Positions 1 to 8,994 of a stretch of 64,000 nt of DNA are shown piece by piece; within the stretch, counting starts at the first letter, position 1; each line of letters starts with the position of its first letter. The stretch comes from Aquamicrobium sp. (GTDB lineage: Bacteria; Pseudomonadota; Alphaproteobacteria; Rhizobiales; Rhizobiaceae). The notes beneath the pieces are model-generated. The model did no database searches and was not told the DNA's origin. It saw only the letters and a list, made by a program, of their open reading frames with translations. The position numbers and the translations under genes are program-made. Where the stretch lies: NCBI GenBank assembly GCA_019739225.1, contig JAHHDT010000007.1, forward strand, positions 248,001 to 312,000, in the 5' to 3' direction.

Positions 1-1
1 C

Positions 2-703
2 TTCCAGCCGGTGGACGATCTCAAACGTGAGATCGAGGGGTTCATCGCGCGCGGGTACGACTTCATGAAGCTGCGCGTCGGCGATACGCTTGAGAAGGAC
101 CTCGAGCGCGTGAGCGCAGTCAGGGCGGCATTCGGTCCCGAGATCACGCTTGCGGCGGACGCCGGCACCCGCTACCGCACCGCCGACGTCGCCCGCATCG
201 CCGAGGTCTGCGAGGCAGGTCGCCTTGCCTGGCTGGAGGAGCCGTTCACGCCGGACAACCTGCCCGGCTACCGGCGTCTGCGCGACCTGACGGCGACGCC
301 GCTGGCGGCCGGCGAGAACCATTTCACGCGGCATGAACTGCGCACCCTCATCAGCGAGGAGGTCATTCAGTTCGTGCAGGCGGATTGCTGCAAGACGGGC
401 GGTATCACCGAGATTCTGAAAATTGCTGCCCTGGCAGGCGCATGGCACCTTCAGTTCGCGCCGCATACGAGCGCTTCGGTGCTGAGCACGGCTGCGTCCA
501 CCCATGTGCTTTCGGTGGCGCCGAACGCTTTCATCTACGAGGCCGACGTCTCCGCCATCAACGCGTTCCGCGATGAGCTTGGCACCCCGTTCGAAATCGT
601 CGACGGAACCATTCTCGCGCCGGATGCGCCGGGGCTCGGGGTCGAGATCGACGATACGGTGATCGAGAAATATCCGTTCATTCCCGGCGCGTCGTACCAA
701 TAG
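2..703 (+). CDS. Mandelate racemase/muconate lactonizing enzyme family protein (enolase superfamily), 5' end missing
   Basis: The reading frame is open from the first base of the window, so the N-terminal capping domain is cut off and the last ~233 residues are visible. What remains is the (beta/alpha)7 barrel. An FMKLRVG strand carries the basic KxR-type motif. Metal ligands are expected at the Asp of AADAGTRY, the Glu of LEEPF and the Glu of AAGENH, in the right order and spacing. The FAPHTSAS segment supplies the His that acts as base in the mandelate racemase subgroup. Family members dehydrate sugar acids or racemise hydroxy acids with Mg2+; the substrate cannot be read from the sequence. 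It ends 7 bp from the converging RidA gene. Confidence 0.88.
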   Translation, partial: FQPVDDLKREIEGFIARGYDFMKLRVGDTLEKDLERVSAVRAAFGPEITLAADAGTRYRTADVARIAEVCEAGRLAWLEEPFTPDNLPGYRRLRDLTATPLAAGENHFTRHELRTLISEEVIQFVQADCCKTGGITEILKIAALAGAWHLQFAPHTSASVLSTAASTHVLSVAPNAFIYEADVSAINAFRDELGTPFEIVDGTILAPDAPGLGVEIDDTVIEKYPFIPGASYQ

Positions 704-709
704 GCGGCG

Positions 710-1099
710 TCAGGGCTTGCGCGCTGCGACCACCTCGACTTCGACCACGAATTCGGGTCGCGAGAAGCCGGATACGATCACGAGCGTGGACGCGGGATAT
801 GGCTCGGCAAAGAGCCGGTTGCGGACCTCCATATAGGGAGCCATATGCTCGCGCGCCGTCACATAGGCATTGATGCGCACGACATCGGAAAGACCCATGC
901 CGGCGGCGCGCAGGATCGCTTCGGCATTGGCAAAGCACTGCTCCGCCTGCGCGGCACAACCTTCCGGAACGCTGCCATCGGGCGCGTTGCCAAGCTGGCC
1001 GGAACAGAACAGCACGTCGCTTCCGGCCGACACCAGCATGCCGTGACTGTAGTTGGAGAAGGGGGCCGCTATGTCGCTTGCGTTGACGGATTTGGGCAA
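710..1099 (-). CDS. RidA/YjgF/UK114 family protein
   Basis: A 129-residue protein of normal length for the family. RidA proteins hydrolyse reactive enamines and imines released by PLP enzymes and other amino acid dehydratases, or act as related small deaminases in catabolic operons. The family pattern is visible: an N-terminal APFSNYSHG segment, SGQLG, and the later VVRINAYV and PASTLVIV stretches. A TTG start is chosen because GGGAGA lies about eight bases upstream; no in-frame ATG fits the N-terminus. The gene converges on the racemase-like gene and is divergent from the creatininase operon. The late TLVIV segment lacks the usual Arg-rich RidA signature, so it may be one of the non-archetypal Rid subfamilies; substrate unknown. 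Confidence 0.85.
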   Translation of the reverse strand: MPKSVNASDIAAPFSNYSHGMLVSAGSDVLFCSGQLGNAPDGSVPEGCAAQAEQCFANAEAILRAAGMGLSDVVRINAYVTAREHMAPYMEVRNRLFAEPYPASTLVIVSGFSRPEFVVEVEVVAARKP

Positions 1100-1413
1100 T
1101 GTCGAATCTCCCTGCCGGGTTCTTTGATGCTGCTCAAGTCTCTAGGACAGAAGTGCCTGTTGCGGAACCGTTTCTCCCGTGGCGGGCACGGGTATCAGGC
1201 GCTTGACAGTGCCGTTGCCTTCGATGACATTGCGGTACCCCATGGCACAGGGCTTTTACGGAACGAGCCGCAATTCGACCGGTCGCATGGCGATCAGCAG
1301 AAAAGCGAGATGTTCGGAAAAAGCCTCATGAATATCCCCCACTATCGAATCGATCGGCGACGCTTCTCGCGCTTCGGCCGCACCTTGCCATCATCCAATG
1401 GGAGCATGCCGTC
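1100..1413. other. Intergenic region between divergent RidA and creatininase genes
   Basis: About 314 bases without a supportable gene. It must contain the promoters of both divergent transcription units. A TTGACA hexamer occurs at 1203-1208 but no convincing -10 box follows at the usual distance. Open frames crossing this stretch are out-of-frame extensions of the RidA antisense and have no family resemblance. Confidence 0.5.
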
Positions 1414-2226
1414 ATGACGCGCCATCTCGCCCGATGGGCCGATCTTTCACGCGCGCAGTTCGCAGCCATCGATCGAAGCCGCACGATTGCTGTGCTGCCG
1501 GTTGGCGCCATCGAGCAGCATGGCCCGCATCTGCCGGTTTCGGTCGACCGCGATCTTGCCGAAGCGGTGCTGGAGCGCTCGCTCGCGCATCTGCCGGCAG
1601 AGCTGCCGGTGCTGGCCATGCCGGGCTTTGCCTATGGCAAGAGCAACGAGCATGGCGCGATACCCGGCACGATAAGCCTCTCCGCCGAAACGATGCTGCG
1701 GCTTCTGACGGACATTGCCGCGAGCCTCGCGCGGACCGGCTTTCGCCGGCTGGTGCTGCTCAATGCTCATGGTGGCAACGCGCCGGTGCTCGACATCGCC
1801 GCGCGCGACCTCAAGATCGCGCACGACCTGCATGTAGCGACCTGCAACTGGTACAACTTCAACGAGGCCGACCGGCATGGCGATGCACGGGAGCGTTCGT
1901 TCGGCATCCACGCCGGCCTCGTCGAGACCAGCGCGATGCTGGCACTGAAGCCGGACCTCGTCGCCATGGACGCGGCCGCTGATTTCGGAAACGCGGCCGA
2001 AGGCTGGCAGGACGAGTTCCGCCACATCGGGCTCACCCCCGGCCGCGCCCGGCCCGCATGGACCATCGAGGATCTCAGCGAAGCTGGCGCCTGCGGCGAT
2101 GCCTCAGCGGCGAGCGCCGAACTGGGCGAGGAACTGCTTGCGACCGCCGCGCGCAACTTCGCTGCGTTCCTGTCCGAATTCGAACGGTTCTGCGATCTGC
2201 AGGAACGGCAAAGCCGCGCCCGCTGA
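1414..2226 (+). CDS. Creatininase family metal-dependent amidohydrolase
   Basis: A 270-residue protein of the creatininase fold. The dinuclear metal ligands known from Pseudomonas creatininase can be placed: Glu34 and His36 in [10 protein letters not shown], Asp45, and His119 in LNAHGGN; a further HAGLVETS segment (about 166-173) carries conserved His and Glu. Members hydrolyse creatinine, formamide side chains and other cyclic or linear amides, so the family name does not fix the substrate. The ATG is preceded by GGGAGC ten bases upstream. It is the first gene of a four-gene operon with an FAD oxidase, a flavoprotein reductase and a deaminase-like amidohydrolase, which suggests stepwise breakdown of a nitrogen-containing compound; that is inference. 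Confidence 0.85.
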   Translation: MTRHLARWADLSRAQFAAIDRSRTIAVLPVGAIEQHGPHLPVSVDRDLAEAVLERSLAHLPAELPVLAMPGFAYGKSNEHGAIPGTISLSAETMLRLLTDIAASLARTGFRRLVLLNAHGGNAPVLDIAARDLKIAHDLHVATCNWYNFNEADRHGDARERSFGIHAGLVETSAMLALKPDLVAMDAAADFGNAAEGWQDEFRHIGLTPGRARPAWTIEDLSEAGACGDASAASAELGEELLATAARNFAAFLSEFERFCDLQERQSRAR

Positions 2227-2248
2227 AGAAGAACGCCGGAGGAAACAC

Positions 2249-3670
2249 ATGTCCATTTCAGGCAAGAACGACATCGACTGGAGCGCCTTTGCATCAGCGC
2301 TGGGCGATGTGGAAACGTTCGACACGCCGTCGATCGTGAAGAAGCGTTCGCGCGACTTCTTCTGGTACAGCCCGATCCTCAACCGGGAACTCGCCTCATG
2401 CTTCGGCGATATCGTCGCCGCACCGAAGTCGGTCGATGAATTGAAGCGCTGCATCGCTGCAGCCGTCGAATGGAACGTGCCGATGGTCGTTCGCGGTGGC
2501 GGTACCGGCAATTACGGACAGGCCGTGCCCATGGAAGGCGGCCTCATCATAGACATGACCGGGGTCGGGCAGATCCTCGAGATCGGACCCGCCACCGTGC
2601 ATGTCGAGGCCGGCGCGAAGATCGGCGCGATCAACGAAGCGCTCGCCGCTCACGGGCGCGAACTGCCCCTGTTCCCGTCGACCGAGGCGATCGCCACCAT
2701 TGGCGGCTTCATCGCCGGCGGTTCTGGCGGTATCGGCTCGATCCGCCACGGCATGCTGCGCGATGGCGGCAATGTGGAAAGCATCGGCGTCCTGTCGATC
2801 GAGAAGGAACCGCAACGACGCGTCTTCTCGGGCAAGGACATTTCCGCCATTCACCACGCATGGGGGCTGAACGGCATCATCACCGACCTGGTCCTGCGCA
2901 CGGTGCCGTCGCCGCGCTGGATCAACGTGATCGCGTCCTTCGACAGCTACAAACAGGCTTTCGAGGCCGGCATTGCGCTGGGTTCGGCGCGTGAGCTGAA
3001 CCTGAAGCTCCTGACCACTGTCGACGGGCGCATCGCCTCGTCAATCAAGCAGCTCGGTGACATCTCCAGCCGTGGACGCGACCTGCTTCTGGTGATGGTC
3101 GCTGAAGAGCATCTTTCGGATGCCCTGCGCCTGATCGAAGAGCATGGCGGGATGAAAGAACTCGAACTGGACGATGCGGCGATGAAGGCCTCCGGCCTGC
3201 CGGCCCTGTCAGAGTTCTCGTATAACCACACGACACTGCAGGTGCTGAAGCAGGATCGCTCGGTGACCAACTTGCAAGTCACGTTCCGCGCGCCGCTCGA
3301 CAGTGCGAAGATCGATCCGCTCCGGCGCATTTTCGGCGACGAGGTTCTCATGCACCACGAGTTCGCGCTGCTCAACGGCGCGCTCGTCGCCTTCGACCTG
3401 CCAGTGGTGCGCTACACGAGCGACGAGCGACTGTTCGAGCTCGCCCGCGTTTATGATGAGCATGGCTGCCCGACCTCCAATCCCCACGTGCCCTATGTGG
3501 AAGGTGGTTCCATGAAGCCGGACTTCCGCCATCTGGCATGGAAGAAGCGGCTCGACCCGCACGGCCTGCTCAATTCGCCGAAGTCGCGTTTCTGGGATGA
3601 GGTGAAGCATCTGACGCCCGAGGAGATCGAGGCTCTGCCGCCTCACCAGCCCGTGCGGAAGGCTTCGTGA
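2249..3670 (+). CDS. FAD-binding oxidase/dehydrogenase of the GlcD (PCMH/VAO) type
   Basis: A 473-residue flavoprotein. The PCMH-type FAD domain occupies roughly residues 45-225: the [11 protein letters not shown] motif and the [15 protein letters not shown] pyrophosphate loop with the following GSIRHG are clear. The C-terminal part has the cap fold of glycolate/D-lactate oxidases and ends with the [12 protein letters not shown] segment typical of these enzymes. They oxidise 2-hydroxy acids or alcohols. The ATG at 2249 is chosen because GGAGGAAA precedes it; the frame stays open further upstream but overlaps the creatininase gene. It lies 22 bp downstream of creatininase and overlaps the reductase gene, so the three are cotranscribed. 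Substrate not assignable. Confidence 0.87.
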   Translation: MSISGKNDIDWSAFASALGDVETFDTPSIVKKRSRDFFWYSPILNRELASCFGDIVAAPKSVDELKRCIAAAVEWNVPMVVRGGGTGNYGQAVPMEGGLIIDMTGVGQILEIGPATVHVEAGAKIGAINEALAAHGRELPLFPSTEAIATIGGFIAGGSGGIGSIRHGMLRDGGNVESIGVLSIEKEPQRRVFSGKDISAIHHAWGLNGIITDLVLRTVPSPRWINVIASFDSYKQAFEAGIALGSARELNLKLLTTVDGRIASSIKQLGDISSRGRDLLLVMVAEEHLSDALRLIEEHGGMKELELDDAAMKASGLPALSEFSYNHTTLQVLKQDRSVTNLQVTFRAPLDSAKIDPLRRIFGDEVLMHHEFALLNGALVAFDLPVVRYTSDERLFELARVYDEHGCPTSNPHVPYVEGGSMKPDFRHLAWKKRLDPHGLLNSPKSRFWDEVKHLTPEEIEALPPHQPVRKAS

Positions 3671-4923
3671 TGGGGGGCGTCGTCATCGTCGGGGCCGGGC
3701 ATGGCGGATCGCAGCTCGCCGTCTCGTTGCGTCAGGAAGGCTACGAAAAACCGATCGTGCTGATCGGCGACGAGGCTGAGTATCCCTATCACCGGCCACC
3801 GCTCTCAAAGGCGTTTCTCAAAGGTGCCGACGACAGTCTCCAGCCGCTTCGGGGCGAAGCGATCTATGTCAACAATGCGATCGACTACCGCGCCGGCGGG
3901 CGTGTGGAGCGGATCGATGCCGCGGCTCGCTTCTGCATCGTGGATGGGGAGGCGATTGCGTTCGACAAACTCGTCCTTGCAACCGGAGCGATCCCGCGCC
4001 GCCCGGCGGTGAAGGGATGTGATCTCGATGGCGTCTTCGCGCTGCGCACGGCAACCGACGCTCGCCGCATCAGGGCGGCCATGGCGAGTGCGCGCAATGT
4101 CGTCATCGTCGGTGGCGGTTTCATCGGTCTCGAGATCGCGGCCACGATGGCGGCTGCCGGCAAAGGCGTGACCGTTCTCGAAATCGGCGAGAGATTGCTT
4201 GCGCGGGCAGTCTCGCCGTTGATCTCGACACACGTTCTCGCGCGGCTGGCGGGGGCAGGGGTGGATGTCCGGTTCGGTACTGCGGCTGCCGAATTCCTTG
4301 GCGAGGGCGCCGTGAATGCCGTGCGGACGCAATCCGGCGACGAGGTTCCGGCCGACATGGTGGTGGTCGGCATCGGCGCCGATCCCGATGTCGCATTGGC
4401 CGTTGAGGCAGGCATTGCCGTCGATGGGGGCATCGTCGTCGATGCACAGATGCAAACCTCGGCAGCAGGCGTCTTCGCGATTGGCGATTGCGCGCGTTTC
4501 CCGCACTGGCAGCTTGATCGACCCATAAGGCTCGAATCGGTGCAGAACGCCACGGATCAGGCAAGGCATCTGGCCGGCGTGATCGCGGGCAAGCATCAGG
4601 AGCCTTACACGGCGGTGCCGTGGTTCTGGTCCGACATCGCCGACATGAAGCTGCAGATGGTCGGGCTGTCGATGGATGCGGACGAGCACGTGGTTGCCGG
4701 CGATCCGGGCGAGGGGGCGTTCGCCGTCTACCATTTCCGGCAGGGAAGAGTGATTGCCATCGACAGCGTCAACCGGCCCGCCGACCACATGCTGGGCCGC
4801 AAGATGATTGCTGCCGGCTATACTCCGGCCCTGCAGGAGATTTCAGACGGCACCGTGGGTGCTGCGTTCAAACGGTGGTCAGCGGCGGCTTCGGCGGCAC
4901 CCAAGGGGCAGCGGGTCGCCTGA
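3670..4923 (+). CDS. NAD(P)/FAD-dependent ferredoxin reductase-like oxidoreductase
   Basis: About 417 residues with two Rossmann signatures: the N-terminal FAD site VVIVGAGHGGSQLA and the central NAD(P) site NVVIVGGGFIGLEIA, followed by the GVFAIGDCARF motif that binds the FAD isoalloxazine end. The C-terminal reductase domain (WFWSDIADMKLQMVG) is the one found in rhodocoxin/putidaredoxin/biphenyl dioxygenase reductases, which pass electrons from NAD(P)H to a [2Fe-2S] ferredoxin. No ferredoxin or oxygenase gene is adjacent in this window, which is odd. The ATG overlaps the TGA of the oxidase by one base; a GTG three bases earlier is an equal possibility. The next gene overlaps by one base. 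Confidence 0.9.
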   Translation: MGGVVIVGAGHGGSQLAVSLRQEGYEKPIVLIGDEAEYPYHRPPLSKAFLKGADDSLQPLRGEAIYVNNAIDYRAGGRVERIDAAARFCIVDGEAIAFDKLVLATGAIPRRPAVKGCDLDGVFALRTATDARRIRAAMASARNVVIVGGGFIGLEIAATMAAAGKGVTVLEIGERLLARAVSPLISTHVLARLAGAGVDVRFGTAAAEFLGEGAVNAVRTQSGDEVPADMVVVGIGADPDVALAVEAGIAVDGGIVVDAQMQTSAAGVFAIGDCARFPHWQLDRPIRLESVQNATDQARHLAGVIAGKHQEPYTAVPWFWSDIADMKLQMVGLSMDADEHVVAGDPGEGAFAVYHFRQGRVIAIDSVNRPADHMLGRKMIAAGYTPALQEISDGTVGAAFKRWSAAASAAPKGQRVA

Positions 4924-6173
4924 TGACGGCGCGGCTGGATGCGGTACTGGGCAATGTCCGGGTACCGGCGTCGCTGGTCGCCGATCCGGCGCGTTTCGGA
5001 GGCCGTCGCGACCGCGATTATCTTGCCGGCAATCTGATCGTTCGCGGTGGATTGGTCGCCGGCATGACGCAGGATGGCCCCGCCGATATCGATCTCGATG
5101 GGCGTCTGGTGACAACGCCTTTCGTCGAGCCGCATTGCCATCTCGACAAGTGCTTCACGATCGAACGTCTGGATTTCGCCGGCGGGCGTCTCCTCGACGC
5201 CATCGCGGCCCAGGCGGCAGACAAGTCGAACTGGACATATGACGATCTGCGTGCCCGCGCGGAGCGGGGTATCCGCGAGATGGTTGCCGCCGGCACGCGA
5301 CTGGTGCGCACGCATATAGACTGGGAGGTCGATATGCGTGATGCGGACCGGCTGCCGTTAGCGTGGCGCGTCATTGGCGAACTTGCCGGGGAATGGCGCG
5401 GCCAGATCGCCATCCAGCGCGCCGTGTTGCTGCCCATCGCCGCCATGGCCGACGTCGACTATGCGCAGGCCATCGGCCGGGTCATCGCTCAATCCGGCGG
5501 CGTGTTGGGCGCTTTCGTTTTCGACCAGCCTGAAAGGGTTGCCGGTATCCGCAACATGTTCGGCGTCGCGGCGAGACATGGCCTGGCGCTCGACTTTCAT
5601 GTCGACGAAGGCCTTTCGCCGGAACTCGACGGGCTCGAACTCATCGCCCGCGAAGCGATCCGCATCGGTCATGTCGGACCTGTACTATGCGGCCACGCCT
5701 GCAATCTCGCGGTGATCGAGACGGATGTGCAGAAGCAGCGGATCGAACTCACGGCGCGCGCTGGTCTTTCGGTGGTCGCGCTGCCGTCGAGCAATCTCTA
5801 TCTGCAGGATCGGGGTCGAAGTATCCCGCGCGAGCGCGGGCTGACGGCAGTTGCGGACCTGCTTGCTGCCGGTGTCAACGTGGCGTTCGGTACCGACAAC
5901 GTCCAGGATGCGTTCTGCCCGGTGGGCATCCACGATCCAAAACGCACGCTCGCCATGGGGGTCCTGGCCGCCCACCTCAAGCCGCCTTTGGGCGACAGGC
6001 TTCCGCTCGTCATGCAAAACGCGGCGAAGGCCCTCGGTCAGTCCTTGCACTCAGTGGATGGCAGTTCGGTCGACGCTTTGCTGATATGGGAAACCGGCCA
6101 GTTGGCAGAGCTGGTGAGCGGCGGAATGCAGGCGCGCTGCTGCTCGCTTCGCGAGACCTTGCCGGCAGGCTAG
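4923..6173 (+). CDS. Cytosine deaminase-like amidohydrolase family protein
   Basis: A 416-residue metal-dependent hydrolase. The N-terminal beta-sandwich leads into the barrel with the metal motif PHCHLDKCF near residue 70, the HIDW and DFHVDEG segments, a GHACNL His, and the late FGTDNVQDAF Asp, the order seen in cytosine deaminase and AtzC-type aminohydrolases. Such enzymes remove ammonia or an alkylamine from a heterocycle. The ATG sits in an ATGA-type overlap with the reductase stop codon; the frame is open upstream but inside the reductase gene. It is the last gene of the operon, followed by a convergent decarboxylase gene 49 bp away. Confidence 0.88.
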   Translation: MTARLDAVLGNVRVPASLVADPARFGGRRDRDYLAGNLIVRGGLVAGMTQDGPADIDLDGRLVTTPFVEPHCHLDKCFTIERLDFAGGRLLDAIAAQAADKSNWTYDDLRARAERGIREMVAAGTRLVRTHIDWEVDMRDADRLPLAWRVIGELAGEWRGQIAIQRAVLLPIAAMADVDYAQAIGRVIAQSGGVLGAFVFDQPERVAGIRNMFGVAARHGLALDFHVDEGLSPELDGLELIAREAIRIGHVGPVLCGHACNLAVIETDVQKQRIELTARAGLSVVALPSSNLYLQDRGRSIPRERGLTAVADLLAAGVNVAFGTDNVQDAFCPVGIHDPKRTLAMGVLAAHLKPPLGDRLPLVMQNAAKALGQSLHSVDGSSVDALLIWETGQLAELVSGGMQARCCSLRETLPAG

Positions 6174-6222
6174 GTCGCGCCAGGTTTTCACAAAGAACCA
6201 CCCACGCCGCCCTCCTATGTCG

Positions 6223-7704
6223 CTAACCGGCAGCTCTTCTGCTTTGGGGCTCCAACTGGCTTCCGAGGCGCAAGATTTCGGCAACGAGCAGGTCGATGTC
6301 CTCGTAGCGCGTGCGGTGATTGCAGATGGCTGCGCGCAGACAGTGGCTGCCTCGCAGCGTCGTGTCGGAAAGTACCGCTGTGCCGTTCTCCTGCAGGCGC
6401 AGCATGATCTCGATGTTCAGCGCCTTGAGGGCTTGTTCGTCCATGCCGCCCGGATCGTAGCGGAAGCACACGATGTTGATCACGACCGGTGCCATCAGCC
6501 GAAGCAGCGGATGGGCGTCGGCCTGCCTTGCCAGATGGCCGGCCTGATCGATATTCTGATCGATCAGCCGCCCGAACTTCTCGACGCCGTGCTCCTTAAG
6601 GCTCATCCATACCTTGAGCGCGCGGAAGCCGCGCGATGTCTGCAGGCCCAGCTCGTAGAGCCAGTGACCTGTAGCGAGTCCCCTGGACGCGGGTTCCAGA
6701 TATTCGGGTGTCGCTGCGAACGCGCCACGGTGCGCAGCCGCTTCACGTACCAGACAACACCCGACATCGAAGGGAGCGTGGAGCCATTTGTGCGGGTCGA
6801 GAGCGAGCGAGTCTGCGTGCTCCAGCCCTTTGACGAGTTGCCGTCCACGCGGTGCGATTGCCAGCAACGCCCCGATGCAGCCGTCCACATGAAGCCACAG
6901 ATCCTCCTCGGCGGCGAGTTTGGCCAGCGCTTCCAGATCGTCGACGGCTCCCGTGTTCACCGCACCGGCATTGGCAATTATGCAGGCGGGCAGCAAACCC
7001 GCCGCGCGATCCTCGAGGATCGCCGCTTTCAATGCCGAAACGTCGATGCGGAATTCGGCATCGCTGGCGATGCGGCGCAGTGCCCGATTTCCCAATCCCA
7101 GTGCCTCGACGGCCTTACGATGACAGGAATGAATCTGGTCGGAACCGTAAAAGCGCAACGGCCTGGGGAGCCCCGCGACGCCTTCTTCCCGGATGTCGAT
7201 CCCCGCCTTGACGTTACGCGCAACGGTGAGGGCAAGCAGGTTGGCCATGGAGCCGCCGCTGGTCAGGGTTCCGCTGGCCCCGGCTGGCAGGCCCACCATC
7301 TGCCTGCACCACTCGATCACCTGCCGCTCCATCAGGACGGCGGCATGGTTGCCGCCGCCCAGATTGGAGCCTTGGATCGCGGCGAGGAAATCCGCCAGAG
7401 CGCCTGTCATGTTGCTGGAACCCATATACCAGGCCCAGAAGCGCGGATGAACATTGCCCATGGGATAGGGCATGACGTTTTCGGACACGGTGCGAAGAAC
7501 CTCGGCCATTGGCTGGGGTTCGCGCGGCAGCGGCTCGGTGAAAGTTTCCCGCACGCCGGCCGGCATGTCGCGCCAGACCGGCCGCATGCGCATGTCCCGC
7601 AGGTAGGCAACCGCGTCGTCGACCACGCGATGCGCCGTGGTGGCCGTTTCATGCCAGTCGACCGGATCGAGAGTTTCTTCAGCCGTTGCGTGAACCGCGT
7701 CCAT
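6223..7704 (-). CDS. Group II pyridoxal-phosphate-dependent decarboxylase
   Basis: A 493-residue enzyme of the aromatic-L-amino-acid/glutamate/diaminobutyrate decarboxylase superfamily. The PLP lysine is Lys306 in ALDPHKWLHAP, with the cofactor Asp274 in LHVDG and the GTLTSGGSMANL phosphate-binding loop near 145-156. The N-terminal HPRFWAWYMGS segment shapes the substrate pocket. It decarboxylates an L-amino acid to the amine in the cytoplasm; the substrate class cannot be read. The ATG at 7704 is chosen for the preceding AAAGGAGC; the frame continues upstream into the neighbouring gene. It is 19 bp downstream of a cysteine-synthase-like gene, forming a two-gene operon of PLP enzymes. Confidence 0.9.
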   Translation of the reverse strand: MDAVHATAEETLDPVDWHETATTAHRVVDDAVAYLRDMRMRPVWRDMPAGVRETFTEPLPREPQPMAEVLRTVSENVMPYPMGNVHPRFWAWYMGSSNMTGALADFLAAIQGSNLGGGNHAAVLMERQVIEWCRQMVGLPAGASGTLTSGGSMANLLALTVARNVKAGIDIREEGVAGLPRPLRFYGSDQIHSCHRKAVEALGLGNRALRRIASDAEFRIDVSALKAAILEDRAAGLLPACIIANAGAVNTGAVDDLEALAKLAAEEDLWLHVDGCIGALLAIAPRGRQLVKGLEHADSLALDPHKWLHAPFDVGCCLVREAAAHRGAFAATPEYLEPASRGLATGHWLYELGLQTSRGFRALKVWMSLKEHGVEKFGRLIDQNIDQAGHLARQADAHPLLRLMAPVVINIVCFRYDPGGMDEQALKALNIEIMLRLQENGTAVLSDTTLRGSHCLRAAICNHRTRYEDIDLLVAEILRLGSQLEPQSRRAAG

Positions 7705-7723
7705 GTCGTGCTCCTTTCGGTCT

Positions 7724-8809
7724 TCAGGCTGCGAACTGGAACCCCGGGGTCGACAGCGACAGTGCGCGTTCCTCGTCGTCCATCTCGGTCTCGATGCCGT
7801 CGAAGAGTGGCGTCGACAGATATCGCTCGCCGGTATCGGGTAGCATGCACAGGATGACCGAGCCGGCAGGCGCGCGCTCGGCGACCTGTCGTGCGACGCC
7901 AAAGGTGGCGCCCCCGGAGATGCCGCAGAAGATGCCTTCCTTGCGGGCCAGTTCCCGGGTCCATTTGATCGCTTCGGGGCCGGCGATGGGGATCACCTCG
8001 TCGTAGAGGTGCCTGTCGACCGCTTCCTGCAGGACGTGGGGGATGAAGTCCGGTGTCCAGCCCTGGATCGGGTGCGGCTCGAAGGCCGGATGGCTGGCCT
8101 CGGGCGCGCCACCGCGGCCGCGCTGCTGGACATGGCCGCTGCCGAGCAGTTGCGCATTCGCCGGCTCGCTCAGCACGATCCGCGTTTCCGGGCGCTCCCG
8201 CCGCAGCACCCGGCCGACACCTGCAACGGTGCCGCCCGTGCCGTAGCCCGTCACGAAGTAGTCGAGACGCGATCCCGCGAAATCGTTGATGATCTCGCGC
8301 GCGGTGGTCATTTCGTGAATATCCGCATTGGCCGTCGTCTCGAACTGGCGGGCAAGAAACCAGCCATTCGCCTCGGCCAGTTCGACCGCCTTCTGATACA
8401 TGCCGAACCCCTTGAGCGCTCGCGGCGTCAGCACGACCCTGGCGCCCAGCATCCGCATCAACCTGCGCCGTTCGATCGAAAAGCTGTCGGCCATCGTTAC
8501 TACGAGCGGATAGCCTTTCTGGGCGCAGACGATCGCCAGACCAATGCCGGTATTGCCGCTTGTCGCTTCGACAACCGTCTGACCCGGGCTCAGCAGGCCG
8601 CGACGCTCGGCGTCTTCAATGATGTTGAGCGCGAGCCGATCCTTGACCGAGCCCGCCGGATTGAAGAACTCGGCCTTCACGTAGATCGTTGCGTGGTCAA
8701 CGCCGAGCTTGTTGATCCTGACGGCGGGTGTATCGCCGACCGTATCGAGAATGCTGTCGAACAGCCGGCCCCTGCCGGCAGTGGTGCGTGTCGCTTTCTG
8801 CACATGCAT
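7724..8809 (-). CDS. Cysteine synthase family PLP enzyme (CysK/CBS-like)
   Basis: A 361-residue fold-type II PLP enzyme. The Schiff-base lysine is Lys56 in NPAGSVKDR, followed by the substrate loop EATSGNTGIGLA and the phosphate-binding GYGTGGTVAGVG loop. It is about 40 residues longer than canonical CysK, partly because of a roughly 20-residue insert after NAQLLGSG and before PIQGWTPDFIP. The GISGGAT segment is conserved. Such enzymes replace the beta substituent of O-acetyl- or O-phosphoserine with sulfide or another nucleophile. The start at 8809 is supported by AAGGAGATTGATC upstream. Coupling to a decarboxylase suggests that the beta-substituted amino acid made here is decarboxylated next; this is inference, a housekeeping cysteine synthase is the alternative. 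Confidence 0.88.
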   Translation of the reverse strand: MHVQKATRTTAGRGRLFDSILDTVGDTPAVRINKLGVDHATIYVKAEFFNPAGSVKDRLALNIIEDAERRGLLSPGQTVVEATSGNTGIGLAIVCAQKGYPLVVTMADSFSIERRRLMRMLGARVVLTPRALKGFGMYQKAVELAEANGWFLARQFETTANADIHEMTTAREIINDFAGSRLDYFVTGYGTGGTVAGVGRVLRRERPETRIVLSEPANAQLLGSGHVQQRGRGGAPEASHPAFEPHPIQGWTPDFIPHVLQEAVDRHLYDEVIPIAGPEAIKWTRELARKEGIFCGISGGATFGVARQVAERAPAGSVILCMLPDTGERYLSTPLFDGIETEMDDEERALSLSTPGFQFAA

Positions 8810-8994
8810 GATCAATCTCCTTGATGTCTTCAATTCGCTGCAGGAGGACCGCCGCGGCGATGACCCGGACGTGACGCCTGTTCGGGTGCTCCATGGGCTT
8901 CCTCCATTTGTATGCGGTTCGCGACGACCGCCACGCGCAAGAAGCGGATGCGATCGGTCGGTGACGGTGGTAACGTCCAGCCGCGGGCGGGAGC

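Noticed and set aside
1203-1208. TTGACA hexamer as a sigma70 -35 box for the creatininase operon
   Set aside because: No acceptable -10 element lies 16-18 bp downstream.
6217-7857. A 546-codon open frame on the plus strand opposite the decarboxylase
   Set aside because: It is the antisense shadow of a clear PLP decarboxylase; its translation has no family motifs and is typical of GC-rich third-position bias.
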